Below, piece after piece: positions 1 through 8,414 of a stretch of DNA of 64,000 nucleotides (its first letter is position 1; each line of letters begins with the position of its first letter). Made by a program: the position numbers and the translations under genes. Source of the DNA: Bacillus sp. AFS015802 (GTDB lineage: Bacteria > Bacillota > Bacilli > Bacillales > Bacillaceae_B); assembly GCF_002561455.1 (NCBI RefSeq), contig NZ_NTUP01000009.1, positions 16,306 through 80,305 on the forward strand. The letters are read 5' to 3'. The notes below the pieces were generated by a model that saw only the letters and a program-made list of their open reading frames with translations, did no database searches and was not told the origin of the DNA.

Positions 1-1
1 C

Positions 2-265
2 TACCTGGATGTTCGTTCGGTTAAAAACCCGGCCACAAAAGGGCGTAATGTCCGTTACAGAGTGGCGATGTCAGCAGGATGGGAAACGGAATTTGAAATT
101 CAATGGGACAATACCATCGTTTCCAGCGGTCAAGTGGAACAGGTTCTTCTAGATGCAGGTTCTTTGGTAGGGTTAGCTGATGGAAGGTCCATTGGATTTG
201 GACGTTTTGAAGTAGTTTCATTTGAAGTATTGGATATGAAAAATGCCAAGAAATCGTCCGCCTAA
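2..265 (+). CDS. Phage-like protein, C-terminal part (gene begins before the window)
   Basis: The reading frame is already open at base 2, so this is the 3' end of a longer gene; a GTG at 62 is in frame but need not be the start. The 87 visible residues contain a conserved-looking C-terminal segment (IQWDNTIVSS, then GLADGRSIGFGRFEVVSF). This segment resembles small structural or morphogenesis proteins of temperate phages. It overlaps the next gene, an HNH endonuclease, by 23 bases, a compact arrangement typical of phage late regions. The exact role is not recognised, and the phage assignment rests on context plus the general look of the tail. Confidence 0.5.
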   Translation, partial: YLDVRSVKNPATKGRNVRYRVAMSAGWETEFEIQWDNTIVSSGQVEQVLLDAGSLVGLADGRSIGFGRFEVVSFEVLDMKNAKKSSA

Positions 266-533
266 AGAAGTCTGGAACGAAAACATTCGTCCTATGGTCT
301 TTTATCGTGATGGGCAGCGCTGTACTCGATGTGGTGAACCCGTCACATTAAAAACCTGTCACATTGATCATAAAATCAGTGGAAAGCTTGGTACAAACAA
401 GATTAAAGATTTGCGTACTTTGTGTAGGCCATGCCATACGCTACGTGCTGATTTAAGGCACGGAGGGATGAAGGGGAATGCTTTGAAGCAAGGTATTATT
501 GAACCTGGCTGGCGTGCTCAGGCCTGGGAGTAA
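243..533 (+). CDS. HNH endonuclease
   Basis: A 96-residue protein with a compact HNH nuclease fold. Two zinc-type Cys pairs (CTRCG at about residues 27-31 and CRPCH near 61-65) bracket the catalytic HIDHKISG segment and the N/H positions downstream. Small stand-alone HNH proteins of this size are common in temperate phages, where some assist terminase or DNA packaging and others are homing-type nicking enzymes. The start overlaps the upstream phage-like gene. A C-poor repeat tract and a terminator follow directly, so this is the last gene of its transcription unit. The fold is clear; the biological role is inferred. Confidence 0.85.
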   Translation: MPRNRPPKEVWNENIRPMVFYRDGQRCTRCGEPVTLKTCHIDHKISGKLGTNKIKDLRTLCRPCHTLRADLRHGGMKGNALKQGIIEPGWRAQAWE

Positions 534-539
534 TTCAAC

Positions 540-760
540 ATGGAGGTAGGGTGGGTAGTTGAATTACATGGAATGAGGTGGGGTGGGGCGTGGTTCGGCA
601 TGGAAAGGTATGGTTAGGATCGGTTAGGCTTGGCATGGTAAGGATACATAAACTAGGTGGAGGTAGGGCGGGTAGGTGAAAACATGGAAATTGGTGAGGA
701 GAGGCATGGTAAGGTATTGGAAAGGCGTGGCATGCCCGGGTAAGGTGAGGTGTGGTCGGG
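540..760 (+). repeat. C-poor, G/T-rich degenerate repeat tract
   Basis: About 220 bases in which the + strand is almost free of C and is built from short variable units such as GGTAAGG, GGCATGG, GGTTAGG, GGTAGGG and GGTGGGG. No credible reading frame or ribosome site is present on either strand. It lies between the HNH stop codon and a strong terminator, so it would be transcribed as the 3' tail of the phage module. Many closely spaced GG/GGG runs give G-quadruplex potential on the + strand. Confidence 0.8.
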
Positions 761-762
761 TT

Positions 763-803
763 AAAAGGCAACTGTTTTCAGGCAGTCGCCTTTTTATTTT
801 TTC
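763..803 (+). terminator. Rho-independent terminator after HNH gene/repeat tract
   Basis: Stem AAAAGGC-a-ACTG pairs with CAGT-c-GCCTTTT across an 8-base loop, one mismatch, followed by a T-rich run. It ends the phage-like unit. Confidence 0.8.
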
Positions 804-1025
804 TTTGAACTGATTTACAACCTAAGAGAAATATCTAATTACGATCATTCTTAAATGGCTCAAGGGAAAGTTCCTTTATGTTTAGGGTATATTGCTACGT
901 AATTAATTATTACCTTTTTGAGCTTGGCCTTCTCCTATTTCCCTTCGTAAAGAACACCAAGCAGGTAGGTATTAAAGTTATGTATTAAAGAAATAGTAAA
1001 TCGTTGAGGGGAAGGTGTATAAAGC

Positions 1026-1277
1026 ATGAATGCTGACAGACAGGATAAAAACCAACAGCTGCGAATGGTGCAAAGCTTATACAGAAGGAAGAAGCAAAAA
1101 TTAAAAAGAAATAAAGTTAGCAAAATATGGACCTTGTTTATTGTCATTTTTTTCTTGGTTGCGCTGTTTATCCTCACTATAAATGAGTTGATCGTCGCTG
1201 ATCCTGCTACACCAGTACCCGAATTTCTTTCAAAATTTCTTTCAAAGCTATCCGCAACGTTTCATCTCGTTTTTTGA
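1026..1277 (+). CDS. Small single-pass membrane protein
   Basis: An 83-residue ORF with a GAGGGGAAGG purine stretch upstream of its ATG and a strong terminator just after it, which supports a real gene. The N-terminal 40 residues are very basic and polar (LYRRKKQKLKRNK), followed by one hydrophobic membrane segment at about residues 42-62 (WTLFIVIFFLVALFILTI) and a short outside tail. The positive-inside rule puts the basic part in the cytoplasm. No family is recognised. It stands alone between the phage-like module and the transporter on the other strand. Confidence 0.55.
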   Translation: MNADRQDKNQQLRMVQSLYRRKKQKLKRNKVSKIWTLFIVIFFLVALFILTINELIVADPATPVPEFLSKFLSKLSATFHLVF

Positions 1278-1316
1278 TAAGTACCCCTACATTCAGAAGC
1301 AATTTTCACCATTAAA

Positions 1317-1357
1317 AAGAACGGTCAGTGGTATTAGCACTAGACCGTTCTTTTTGT
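1317..1357 (+). terminator. Strong rho-independent terminator
   Basis: AAGAACGGTC pairs perfectly with GACCGTTCTT, with an inner AGTG/CACT helix, followed by TTTTT. It closes the small membrane-protein gene. Confidence 0.85.
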
Positions 1358-1754
1358 GCCACATTGAATATATATCAATCATAAGATTTAACGAATACGC
1401 TATGGTTCTTCATAAGGCTTTTAGGGATGTGAAATAAGAAGAATTAGAACGTTATAGAGGAAGAAGTCTCGCGGAATTCAGGTATTCCAGACCTGCTGTG
1501 ACCGCTGGATAGGACGAAACATAAAATGACACACAGATTTTCCAGTTGGAACGGTCCCTTCGGATAGTGGATAAGGTGGAAGTGTTCAGTGGAGAGATGA
1601 TGTCAGTTTAAAATGTATATGCTTCTATTTTAATGCGTATCCGAGGTGAAGCTATTATTCAACAAACGGGCCATTTAACGGAAGATAACAAAGGATATAA
1701 TGCTTTTTCGCTTAGCAATTCTTTTGCATAGAAAAAACAAATAATTTTCTTTAT
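1358..1754. other. Gene-free spacer with a degenerate copy of the cassette-type repeat
   Basis: No reading frame with a ribosome site is visible here. Around 1656-1690 the sequence TTCAACAAACGGG followed by ATTTAACGG resembles the intergenic repeats seen between 5 and 11 kb (compare 5784-5814), suggesting the repeat family extends to this side of the transporter. Confidence 0.4.
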
Positions 1755-2984
1755 TTAAGCATCTGTTAATTTATAGCTTTGTTCAACAGCATAAAAAAGT
1801 TTAATGCTGGTAAAACCAACAATTAAATAAATCAATCCCATTCCGAGATTACCGACAACCTCACCTAACAGTAGGCTTGCGCCAGCTAAACTTCTGGAAA
1901 CCTGAAAACTTAAGTTATAAATTGCAAAATAAGAACCTCTTTGTTGAGAGGGAATAATTTGTGCGAGTGATTCTTGTCTGTTTGGTATAAATAGGACCTC
2001 TGCTGTTGTCTGTATGAATTTTATAATGACTAGAATGTAAAAAAGAGGTGGTAAAATGACCATAAAACAATAGGATAACACAAAAATTATTCCTGAAGCA
2101 TACCTTGTTTTATTTTTTATATGATCTTTAAAAAGAAGTGTAACAAGAATAATTAAAATGGTTTCTTCCAGTTTTAGGTATCCTATTAGCTCTATCGGAT
2201 TAATAGAGTGTTGTAAAGTGAATATATTTATAACTTTTTCTTGAAAATTCACGGATAAATACCAGGCAATATAGTTGGTATTTTGGTATTCAAGAAACAT
2301 CAAAAGTACGTTTGCTAAAAAAAACAAATAAAACATTTTATTATTTATAGTTTTTTTATAGTTTTGCAAAAGCCCCTTAAAAGGGTTACCTACATTGCTC
2401 TCATGCTTGATTTCATTTGAAGTATCACCTAAATAACGAAAGAGAATTAATGTTAAAATAGCTCCCCCAGCTTGAACTAAGAACAATTGAAATAGATATT
2501 CCTCAAACAAAAACCCGCCTATAACTGCTCCAAGAGCAATTGCTATATTTATAGACCAGTAGTTAATCTTATATAAAAAGGCTCTTTCTTTTTCAGTACT
2601 GTGATCTAATACCATCGCTGCCATTCCTGGGGAAATAAAGCCGGAGAAAAAACTGACCATATTATATGCAAGTAAGGTTATTAACGGAGACTGGAAAATA
2701 CTGGAGTTACTAAAAGCCATTATTAGAAAAAATCCAGTTTGAAAAATAAGTCCTTTTTCCATTATAACTAATCTTCCAAACTTATCACTGAGATACCCAC
2801 CAATCATGTTCCCGGCTATTACGAAAAAGATAGTAACTGCGAGAAAAACTCCTGCTAATACAGGAGAAAACTCTCTTGAGAAATAAATAGCAATAAATGG
2901 GTAGATTGCCGAACTAATCAATCTTGAAGTAAAGGTTGTTATTAACCTAATTTGGACATTTTGATGAAGGTTTCTAAAACTCAT
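1755..2984 (-). CDS. MFS transporter (drug-efflux type)
   Basis: A 409-residue polytopic protein with about 12 hydrophobic segments, the usual length for a major facilitator transporter. The loop between segments 2 and 3 carries the family motif A (GGYLSDKFGR, residues 62-71), and a 20-50 residue polar loop splits the two six-helix halves near residue 190-210. Such proteins are proton-driven exporters in the cytoplasmic membrane, often of drugs, but the substrate cannot be read from sequence. It is the only gene on the minus strand in this part of the window and is transcribed alone. The ATG at 2984 is preceded by an AAAGGAG ribosome site. Confidence 0.85.
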   Translation of the reverse strand: MSFRNLHQNVQIRLITTFTSRLISSAIYPFIAIYFSREFSPVLAGVFLAVTIFFVIAGNMIGGYLSDKFGRLVIMEKGLIFQTGFFLIMAFSNSSIFQSPLITLLAYNMVSFFSGFISPGMAAMVLDHSTEKERAFLYKINYWSINIAIALGAVIGGFLFEEYLFQLFLVQAGGAILTLILFRYLGDTSNEIKHESNVGNPFKGLLQNYKKTINNKMFYLFFLANVLLMFLEYQNTNYIAWYLSVNFQEKVINIFTLQHSINPIELIGYLKLEETILIILVTLLFKDHIKNKTRYASGIIFVLSYCFMVILPPLFYILVIIKFIQTTAEVLFIPNRQESLAQIIPSQQRGSYFAIYNLSFQVSRSLAGASLLLGEVVGNLGMGLIYLIVGFTSIKLFYAVEQSYKLTDA

Positions 2985-3327
2985 TGAGTTGAACTCCTTT
3001 CATTATTGAAGTTTCTAGGGTGCTAGGCAATTGGAAAAGTTGCCTTGATTTTAAGTTTTAATGAATTGAAATAATATCTTTTTTAATCAGGCAGAAACAA
3101 AGAATTTTGAGTAACAAAAACTGTATGTAAGCAAGAGTAAGTATCTCAATCAATATTCGAAAAAAAAATATTAAAGAGAATAGCAAATATTCTTAGAGTT
3201 CAGTACTATTATTACCATAAATATAAAATAAAGGAAACAAAATTAGAATCCTGTTTCTTTAACTTCTCTGAGAGCAGCTTCTCTCTCAAACTGGATTGTT
3301 GAAAATCGCTTGGTAACAAGATATTAG

Positions 3328-3388
3328 TTTAGTGTAAAGATTGTACATAATTCACTTACACTAAATCTACTTCATTGTGAACAATCTT
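3328..3388 (+). promoter_or_regulatory. Interleaved inverted repeats upstream of ECF sigma gene
   Basis: TTTAGTGTAA (3328-3337) is the exact inverse of TTACACTAAA (3356-3365). AAGATTGT, overlapping its end (3337-3344), is the exact inverse of ACAATCTT (3381-3388). The order A-B-A'-B' allows two exclusive hairpins or a pseudoknot in RNA. The rest of the 3.0-3.56 kb spacer shows no gene. A regulatory role for the sigma operon is inference. Confidence 0.4.
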
Positions 3389-3561
3389 GAGGATAAATGA
3401 CGCCTGAATATTATAAGGGATAGATTAGAAGGAGTATCGACTACAGTACCCAATAATTAGGGGGGAAGAAAAAAGGACCGGGCGTACTTTGTTCGGTTTT
3501 ATTTTAAATTTATTTTTGTAAGAAATTAAAGTTTATCGCGTCTTATATGTAAGGAGGTGAA

Positions 3562-4050
3562 ATGGTGACACAGCTTGAGGATATTTATAATACATACTTT
3601 AAAGATGTATTTTTATATGTGTATAGTTTATCTGGCGATAAGCATATCGCTGAAGATATCACTTCTGAAACTTTTATGAAGGCATTAACATCGCTGGACA
3701 GTTTCAAAGGGAATAGTGATATCCGTGTGTGGTTATGCCAAATTGCCAAAAACAGTTATTATTCTTATCTGCGTAAGAAAAAAAGCTTGGTAGATCTTGA
3801 GTCGGTTCCAGAGCCAGCTAGTGGAGACAATGTAGAACAAGAAATAGTCACTTCAGAAGCGTCTATAAAGGTACATGAAATGATCCAGTATTTGAAAGAA
3901 CCATACAAAAAGGTCTTTACGCTCCGTATATTTGGAGAACTGTCATATAAGCAAATTGGCAAATTGTTTGGAAAGAGTGATAACTGGGCTTGTGTTACTT
4001 ATCACCGCGCTAGAGAAAAGGTTAAAGCTCGATTGGGGGATTATCGATGA
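3562..4050 (+). CDS. ECF-type RNA polymerase sigma factor (sigma-70 family)
   Basis: A 162-residue protein with the two-domain layout of extracytoplasmic-function sigma factors. Region 2 (about residues 7-75, including DITSETFMKAL and the -10 contact helix) binds core polymerase, and region 4 (about 105-155, LSYKQIGKLFGKSDNWACVTYHRAREKV split over two helices) is the -35-binding helix-turn-helix. AAGGAGG ends at 3557, so the in-frame GTG at 3565 is better spaced than the ATG at 3562. It overlaps the next gene by four bases (ATGA) and that gene is its anti-sigma factor, so the pair is a membrane-signal-responsive transcription switch. The signal is unknown. Confidence 0.9.
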   Translation: MVTQLEDIYNTYFKDVFLYVYSLSGDKHIAEDITSETFMKALTSLDSFKGNSDIRVWLCQIAKNSYYSYLRKKKSLVDLESVPEPASGDNVEQEIVTSEASIKVHEMIQYLKEPYKKVFTLRIFGELSYKQIGKLFGKSDNWACVTYHRAREKVKARLGDYR

Positions 4051-4952
4051 AAATCAGCTGTAATGTGATTAGGGATATACTGCCGTTATATGTCGAGAAT
4101 ATGGCAAGCCAAGATACTAGAGATATAGTTGAAGAACATATAGCTTCTTGTGAAAACTGTAAAAAAAGAATTGAAGAAATGCGGACTTTTGAAGAAATGC
4201 CGATAGATACCGACATAGCTCCCTTAAGAAGCATACAAAATACATTGCGAAGGAACAAGCTGCAAACGATTATTTTTTCAGTCATGGTAACATTGGTATT
4301 TGCAGTGGCTACAATAGCTTATCTGACAACGCCAGCATACTTCTCTGGTAATGAAGATGCGGTTTCAATTATTGAAAAGGATGACGGAACAGTACTTTTG
4401 AATTTTAGTGAAGAAGTCTCTGGATTCAATGTAACTGAATATCCAGCAGCAGACAATTCAGGATATGTATATGGTATAACTACATGGGAAACGATATGGC
4501 ACCAGAAAATAAGCAAAAACAACCTGAAAAATACGGTCTTAAACCCGAATGGGGAAACGGTCGCTTCAATTTATTATTACAATACCGATAGAAGTGAAGA
4601 TGTTTTAATTTATGGAGATCCAATAATGGATGGTTCTGTCATGACGTTACCTCGGCTCGTTTTAAGCTATTATGTGTTTTTTGCTATAGGGTTTTCAATT
4701 ATTTGTGGAATTGGATTAGTACTATTCCGTAAGAATGAAAAAATAAGAAATGGACTAGAAAAAATCATTCTATTGCCTATCTCCTACGTGTTTGCTCACT
4801 TACTCATAAAAGGTATTCACTCTGCAACTTACCTTTCTGAACGGGACTTCTATGCGATATTACTAGTCGCCATTTCTTTATATTTTGCGTTGTTAGCTGG
4901 AAGGAAGATATTAAAAAAATTGTCAATTAAGAAGCCTAAAAGCACTTTATAA
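4047..4952 (+). CDS. Anti-sigma factor with zinc-finger ZAS domain, membrane protein
   Basis: A 301-residue protein. The N-terminal 40 residues contain the H-x3-C-x2-C zinc anti-sigma motif (H31, C35, C38, with C5 upstream) that holds ECF sigma factors inactive. A first membrane segment lies near residues 75-95, an extracytoplasmic domain of about 110 residues follows, and three further hydrophobic helices sit near 205-290. Translation is coupled to the sigma gene through an ATGA overlap. Known family members release the sigma factor after an envelope signal; the extra C-terminal membrane helices may be part of that sensor. A ten-base perfect inverted repeat starts 11 bases after the stop codon. 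Confidence 0.88.
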   Translation: MKISCNVIRDILPLYVENMASQDTRDIVEEHIASCENCKKRIEEMRTFEEMPIDTDIAPLRSIQNTLRRNKLQTIIFSVMVTLVFAVATIAYLTTPAYFSGNEDAVSIIEKDDGTVLLNFSEEVSGFNVTEYPAADNSGYVYGITTWETIWHQKISKNNLKNTVLNPNGETVASIYYYNTDRSEDVLIYGDPIMDGSVMTLPRLVLSYYVFFAIGFSIICGIGLVLFRKNEKIRNGLEKIILLPISYVFAHLLIKGIHSATYLSERDFYAILLVAISLYFALLAGRKILKKLSIKKPKSTL

Positions 4953-4962
4953 TTACATTCAG

Positions 4963-5050
4963 CCGTTAATTGTGTATTTTCAATTAACGGGGGCGCTTGC
5001 TGAATAAGCAGCCGCCCTTTGCTCATGTATAGGGCAGTAGAATTGAAGAG
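4963..5050 (+). repeat. Intergenic repeat, copy S1 (GGGGGC hairpin plus GGGCAG core)
   Basis: CCGTTAATTG (4963-4972) is the exact inverse of CAATTAACGG (4981-4990). The last part continues as GGGGGCG, pairing with CCGCCC at 5012-5017, so two hairpins compete. AGGGCAG follows at 5031 and TTGAAGAG at 5043. The 40 bases from 4979 match those from 7708 with one difference. Confidence 0.75.
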
Positions 5051-5121
5051 TATTTTTAGTTTGAATCCACTTTTCTGCTAAACTCGTATAGCAATCAGTT
5101 ATTTAAAAGGGAGAGAGAAAA

Positions 5122-5781
5122 ATGTCTCAGTCACTAATTTTTGATATGGATGGTACACTATTTCAAACAGATAAAATTTTAGAATTATCACTTGAGGATA
5201 CTTTTAACCACTTACGTTCGTTAGATAAGTGGGAAGCAGTTACACCCATTGATAAATACCGTGAAATTATGGGCGTGCCTTTACCAACGGTATGGGAGAC
5301 TTTGTTACCTAACCACTCAGTTGAGGAAAGAGAACAAACGGATGCTTACTTTCTAGAAAAACTAATTGGAAATATAAAAAGTGGTAAAGGTGCTTTATAC
5401 CCTAACGTAAAGGAAGTCTTTAGTTACTTAAAAGAGGAGGATTGTTCAATATACATAGCAAGTAATGGTTTATCGGAATATTTAAAAGCCGTTGTTAGTT
5501 ACTATGGTTTGGATAAATGGGTTACTGAAACGTTTAGTATCCAACAAATTAAAACGTTGAATAAATCGGATTTGGTCCAGAGTATTATAAAAAAATACTG
5601 CATCACTAATGGTGCCGTAGTTGGAGACCGACTATCAGATATAAACGCAGCAAAAGATAATGGTTTAGTTTCAATTGGATGTAACTTTGACTTTGCACGA
5701 GAAGATGAACTTTCTCAAGCTGATATGGTAATTGACAATTTGAAAGAGCTTAAAACAATATTAACTAATTTACACAAATAG
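5122..5781 (+). CDS. HAD-superfamily hydrolase (phosphoglycolate-phosphatase-like)
   Basis: A 219-residue protein with the haloacid dehalogenase motifs in order: motif I FDMDGTLF (residues 7-14, nucleophile D8 and acid D10), a helical cap domain about 16-90, motif II ASNG near 112-115, a lysine around residue 150, and motif IV GDRLSD near 172-177. Members hydrolyse phosphate esters in the cytoplasm using Mg2+; the cap suggests a small sugar-phosphate or phosphoglycolate-like substrate, not identifiable here. A GGGAGAGAG ribosome site precedes the ATG. It is the first gene of the array of small genes separated by related intergenic repeats. Confidence 0.9.
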   Translation: MSQSLIFDMDGTLFQTDKILELSLEDTFNHLRSLDKWEAVTPIDKYREIMGVPLPTVWETLLPNHSVEEREQTDAYFLEKLIGNIKSGKGALYPNVKEVFSYLKEEDCSIYIASNGLSEYLKAVVSYYGLDKWVTETFSIQQIKTLNKSDLVQSIIKKYCITNGAVVGDRLSDINAAKDNGLVSIGCNFDFAREDELSQADMVIDNLKELKTILTNLHK

Positions 5782-5783
5782 CT

Positions 5784-5814
5784 TGTTCAACAAACGGGGG
5801 CGGTTGTTGAACAA
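5784..5814 (+). repeat. Intergenic repeat, copy S2
   Basis: TTGTTCAA (5784-5791) is the exact inverse of TTGAACAA (5807-5814), enclosing CAAACGGGGGCGGTTG. It starts three bases after the HAD stop codon and shares ACGGGGGCG with copies S1 and S3. Confidence 0.65.
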
Positions 5815-5868
5815 CATAGGTAGAATTGATTAACCTTTTTTTATAAAAACCAAACTAAAATTTAATAG

Positions 5869-5914
5869 AAGAAGCCCTTTGGATTAGTCTTTTTTCAAAA
5901 TGGCTTCTTTTTAT
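5869..5914 (+). terminator. Probable terminator after HAD gene
   Basis: AAGAAGCC (5869-5876) pairs with GGCTTCTT (5902-5909), with a T-run at the end of the right arm. Confidence 0.6.
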
Positions 5915-5943
5915 TAATCGTAATATAAGGGTTTATTTCAAAG

Positions 5944-6069
5944 CTACAAATAGATCACTCATTTACCGGATTTGTTAAAAGGACAGTAGATAAAGCAGAA
6001 AGTGCTCTAATATCGGGAGGTAAAGTGGAGGAACATATAGAAGCCTTAAAAAGGTTTTACCAACTATAA
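5944..6069 (+). pseudogene. C-terminal gene remnant, 41 codons
   Basis: An open stretch without start codon or ribosome site encodes 41 residues (including FTGFVKRTVDKAESAL and HIEALKRFYQL) and ends at TAA 6067-6069. The sequence looks like the tail of a real helical protein, probably left after deletion of the rest. Family not recognised. Confidence 0.4.
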
Positions 6070-6132
6070 AGGGTAGTTAGCCATTACTAACAGAGAAAAT
6101 AGAGAAATTAATTTCAACTTGATATTTCTTTG

Positions 6133-6166
6133 AAATCCCCCCTTATATTAAGCGGAGGATTTTTTA
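6133..6166 (+). terminator. Possible terminator upstream of coiled-coil gene
   Basis: AAATCC-c-CCC pairs with G-a-GGATTT across a short A/T loop, followed by TTTT. Confidence 0.5.
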
Positions 6167-6226
6167 GTTTTCGTTCCTTTTTTTGGTATAATTAGAAAGG
6201 ATCATTCAATAGAGGGGAATGTTAAG

Positions 6227-7486
6227 ATGGATTACTTTATAGACCGGCTTGAAAAGCTAGATATTCAAACTAGGATTAATAACTGTGTAGAAGCCGTTGA
6301 GAAATTAGAAAACAAAGAAGGAATTGAAACAGATACAGAAGCACTTAATTATATCGAACGGATAAAGTTGCTGGTCAAGCATGTAGAAAATTTAATGGCT
6401 TCCTCTGATGTATACCTAACCCCTTTCAATGCGTATAAATCTGTAAGCGATAACCTAAATCAAATTCACTCAAATATCAATGCCTATATTTCAAATAATA
6501 ATAGAGGACATCTAACAAACGTTGTTAATCAAAGTGATGCATTACTTGCAGCACTTAGCCAGTTTGCCGTTCCTCACTCAACAGAGGAACTAGAAAGTCT
6601 CATGGAGAGTATAGTCTCTGTGAAGCGCTCCCTTGGCCAGCATCGATCTAATATTAGGGAAGATGGGGAAAAGATACAACAATATAAAGATGAATCTCAA
6701 AGCTTAATAACTCTAATTCAAAAATACGAGACTGATATAAAGGAAACAAAAGAGGGTCTTGAGAAAGACATTGAAGAGTATCTTGATGCACAACAAAAGG
6801 AATTTGAAAGTAGCAAAGAATCCATTTTGGAAGAGGAAAAGAACAATTATACTTCTGAATTTGATGAACTGGCTAAAGGTTTTGAGGATTATTTAACTAA
6901 CCACAAGGAAGACCTGACACAAAAGCAAGACGAATTTATTAAACTTTTTAACCTTGTTACGGACCAGGGAATATCCGGAGAGTTTCATAAGACAGCAAAT
7001 GAAGAAGAAAAATTAAGGAAGGGATGGACTGTAACAACCTTAATAGGGTTTGGTGTTTTAATAGTTTATTCTGTCTACGCATTCTTTTTTCATGACTTAG
7101 TATTAGCGAAGGTTTTTGAGGTTGAAGTAGCAATAAGTTGGGCGGATATTTTAAAAAGACTTGCCCTTAGTTTAGCTCTTGGTGGATTTGTTACTTATGC
7201 AGCCAAACAAGCTGCGGATCATAAAAAAGAAGCTCGATATAATCGGGGAGTACAAATGAAAATCCAGTCAATTAACCCTTATCTATCTAATTACCAAGAA
7301 GAGCCTGAAGCTATCCAGGAAATAAAGCGAGAGTTGGCCAATACTATTTTCACAAAAGAGCCTACCTTAAATCAAAATCCTACTCATATCCAAAATTCCC
7401 AAATAGGACCGAACACAGCAGTTCCACTTGACTCGGTTATTACATTGATCAGAGAAATTGCAGCCGGTGGAGGGAATAAACAGTGA
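6227..7486 (+). CDS. Coiled-coil protein with two membrane segments, unknown function
   Basis: A 419-residue protein of no family I can name. Residues 1-260 are almost entirely charged helix, with strong heptad character from about 130 to 255 (many Glu/Lys, e.g. ETDIKETKEGLEKDIEEYL shifted by sevens). Two hydrophobic segments follow near residues 268-288 and 307-327, then a basic stretch and a 70-residue soluble tail rich in Asn/Gln. A TATAAT-type -10 (GGTATAATT at 6184-6192) and an AGAGGGG ribosome site precede the ATG. It stands alone between copies S2 and S3 of the intergenic repeat. The layout could suit a membrane-tethered scaffold or sensor, but that is inference. Confidence 0.7.
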   Translation: MDYFIDRLEKLDIQTRINNCVEAVEKLENKEGIETDTEALNYIERIKLLVKHVENLMASSDVYLTPFNAYKSVSDNLNQIHSNINAYISNNNRGHLTNVVNQSDALLAALSQFAVPHSTEELESLMESIVSVKRSLGQHRSNIREDGEKIQQYKDESQSLITLIQKYETDIKETKEGLEKDIEEYLDAQQKEFESSKESILEEEKNNYTSEFDELAKGFEDYLTNHKEDLTQKQDEFIKLFNLVTDQGISGEFHKTANEEEKLRKGWTVTTLIGFGVLIVYSVYAFFFHDLVLAKVFEVEVAISWADILKRLALSLALGGFVTYAAKQAADHKKEARYNRGVQMKIQSINPYLSNYQEEPEAIQEIKRELANTIFTKEPTLNQNPTHIQNSQIGPNTAVPLDSVITLIREIAAGGGNKQ

Positions 7487-7707
7487 TTTTCCACAATTCC
7501 AATATAGCAATGAAATAAAGTCGCGATTCTTATAAAAAGATGCTATTTACTATCCAAATGGTTCTTGTACCTCAAAAAGCAAAACTATCAAAATCCCTAA
7601 AGGGGGAGGAAAGCTTCTTAGTTCAGAGGATGTTTTTAAGCCTTTGCAGATGAGATTTTTGAGGAGTTAATTCCTTTAAATTAACCCTATTTAAAGCATC
7701 TACTACC

Positions 7708-7750
7708 TTCAATTAACGGGGGCGATTGCTGAATAAGCAGCCGCCCTGTT
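7708..7750 (+). repeat. Intergenic repeat, copy S3
   Basis: Nearly identical over 40 bases to copy S1 (from 4979): the ACGGGGGCG arm pairs with CCGCCC at 7741-7746 around an inner GCTgaataAGC. The GGGCAG half seen in other copies is missing or too diverged to see here. Confidence 0.75.
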
Positions 7751-7804
7751 GTGTGAGTATCGCGTAGCATTGATTAACATTTAAAGAAGGGAAGGGTGTT
7801 TAAC

Positions 7805-8272
7805 GTGATTACTTTTGAATCTAATGAAATAAATAAATGGAAAATTGAGTTAGAAATAATGAATTCAAATCCTTCCTATAATCAGATGTCTAAAAATAAA
7901 AGCACTATTAACTACGATGATATCCTTTCCGAATATGAAGAAGCCAAGAAGTTAAATACTACTCGCCTGCTAATCAACCGGGGGAATAATTACATAGGAT
8001 TAGTGGATTATTGTATAAATAACACCTCAGATAATACTCCTTGGATTAGTTTATTTGTAATTAATAAGCAATTTCAAGGGGGAGGAAATTCACTTGAAGT
8101 ATTTCAACAATTAGAAGACCTTATTAGAAAAGAAGGAAAGAAAAAATTACGATTGGCAGTCCATAAGGAGAATGAGAAAGGAATTTTGTTTTGGAGCAGG
8201 CTAGGTTTTAATAGGTTCAAAGAAGTAATTTACGAAGGAAAACCACACTATTGTTTAGAAAAGAATTTATAA
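7805..8272 (+). CDS. GNAT-family N-acetyltransferase
   Basis: A 155-residue protein with the GNAT fold order: N-terminal strand-helix region, strands near GLVDYCINN and WISLFVIN, the acetyl-CoA pyrophosphate loop (QFQGGGNSLEVFQQLE region, G-rich), and the C-terminal FWSRLGFNRF segment typical of strand 6/7. It would move an acetyl group from acetyl-CoA to an amine; the acceptor is unknown. An in-frame GTG at 7796 exists, but the GAAGGGAAGGG ribosome site is correctly spaced only for the GTG at 7805. It sits alone between repeat copies S3 and S4. Confidence 0.85.
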   Translation: MITFESNEINKWKIELEIMNSNPSYNQMSKNKSTINYDDILSEYEEAKKLNTTRLLINRGNNYIGLVDYCINNTSDNTPWISLFVINKQFQGGGNSLEVFQQLEDLIRKEGKKKLRLAVHKENEKGILFWSRLGFNRFKEVIYEGKPHYCLEKNL

Positions 8273-8276
8273 AGTC

Positions 8277-8365
8277 TTGTTTAACAATCGGGGGCTTTGA
8301 TTTAAGAAGGATTAACGCTTCTTTTGTTAAAGTTATTGGATTAACGGGCAGGTTAGTGGAAGAAG
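8277..8365 (+). repeat. Intergenic repeat, copy S4
   Basis: AACAATCGGGGGC just after the GNAT stop, an inner GGATTAAC/GTTAAAG hairpin region, then TTAACGGGCAG at about 8341-8351 followed by GGAAGAAG. This fits the two-part pattern of the family. Confidence 0.6.
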
Positions 8366-8414
8366 TATACACTCACTTAATACAAAATGTTACAATTTGG
8401 TAGAGGTGAAATGA

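Noticed and set aside
535..771. Minus-strand frame of 78 residues over the G/T-rich tract
   Set aside because: Its Pro/His/Thr/Phe-rich composition is simply the complement of the repeat tract, and it has no ribosome site.
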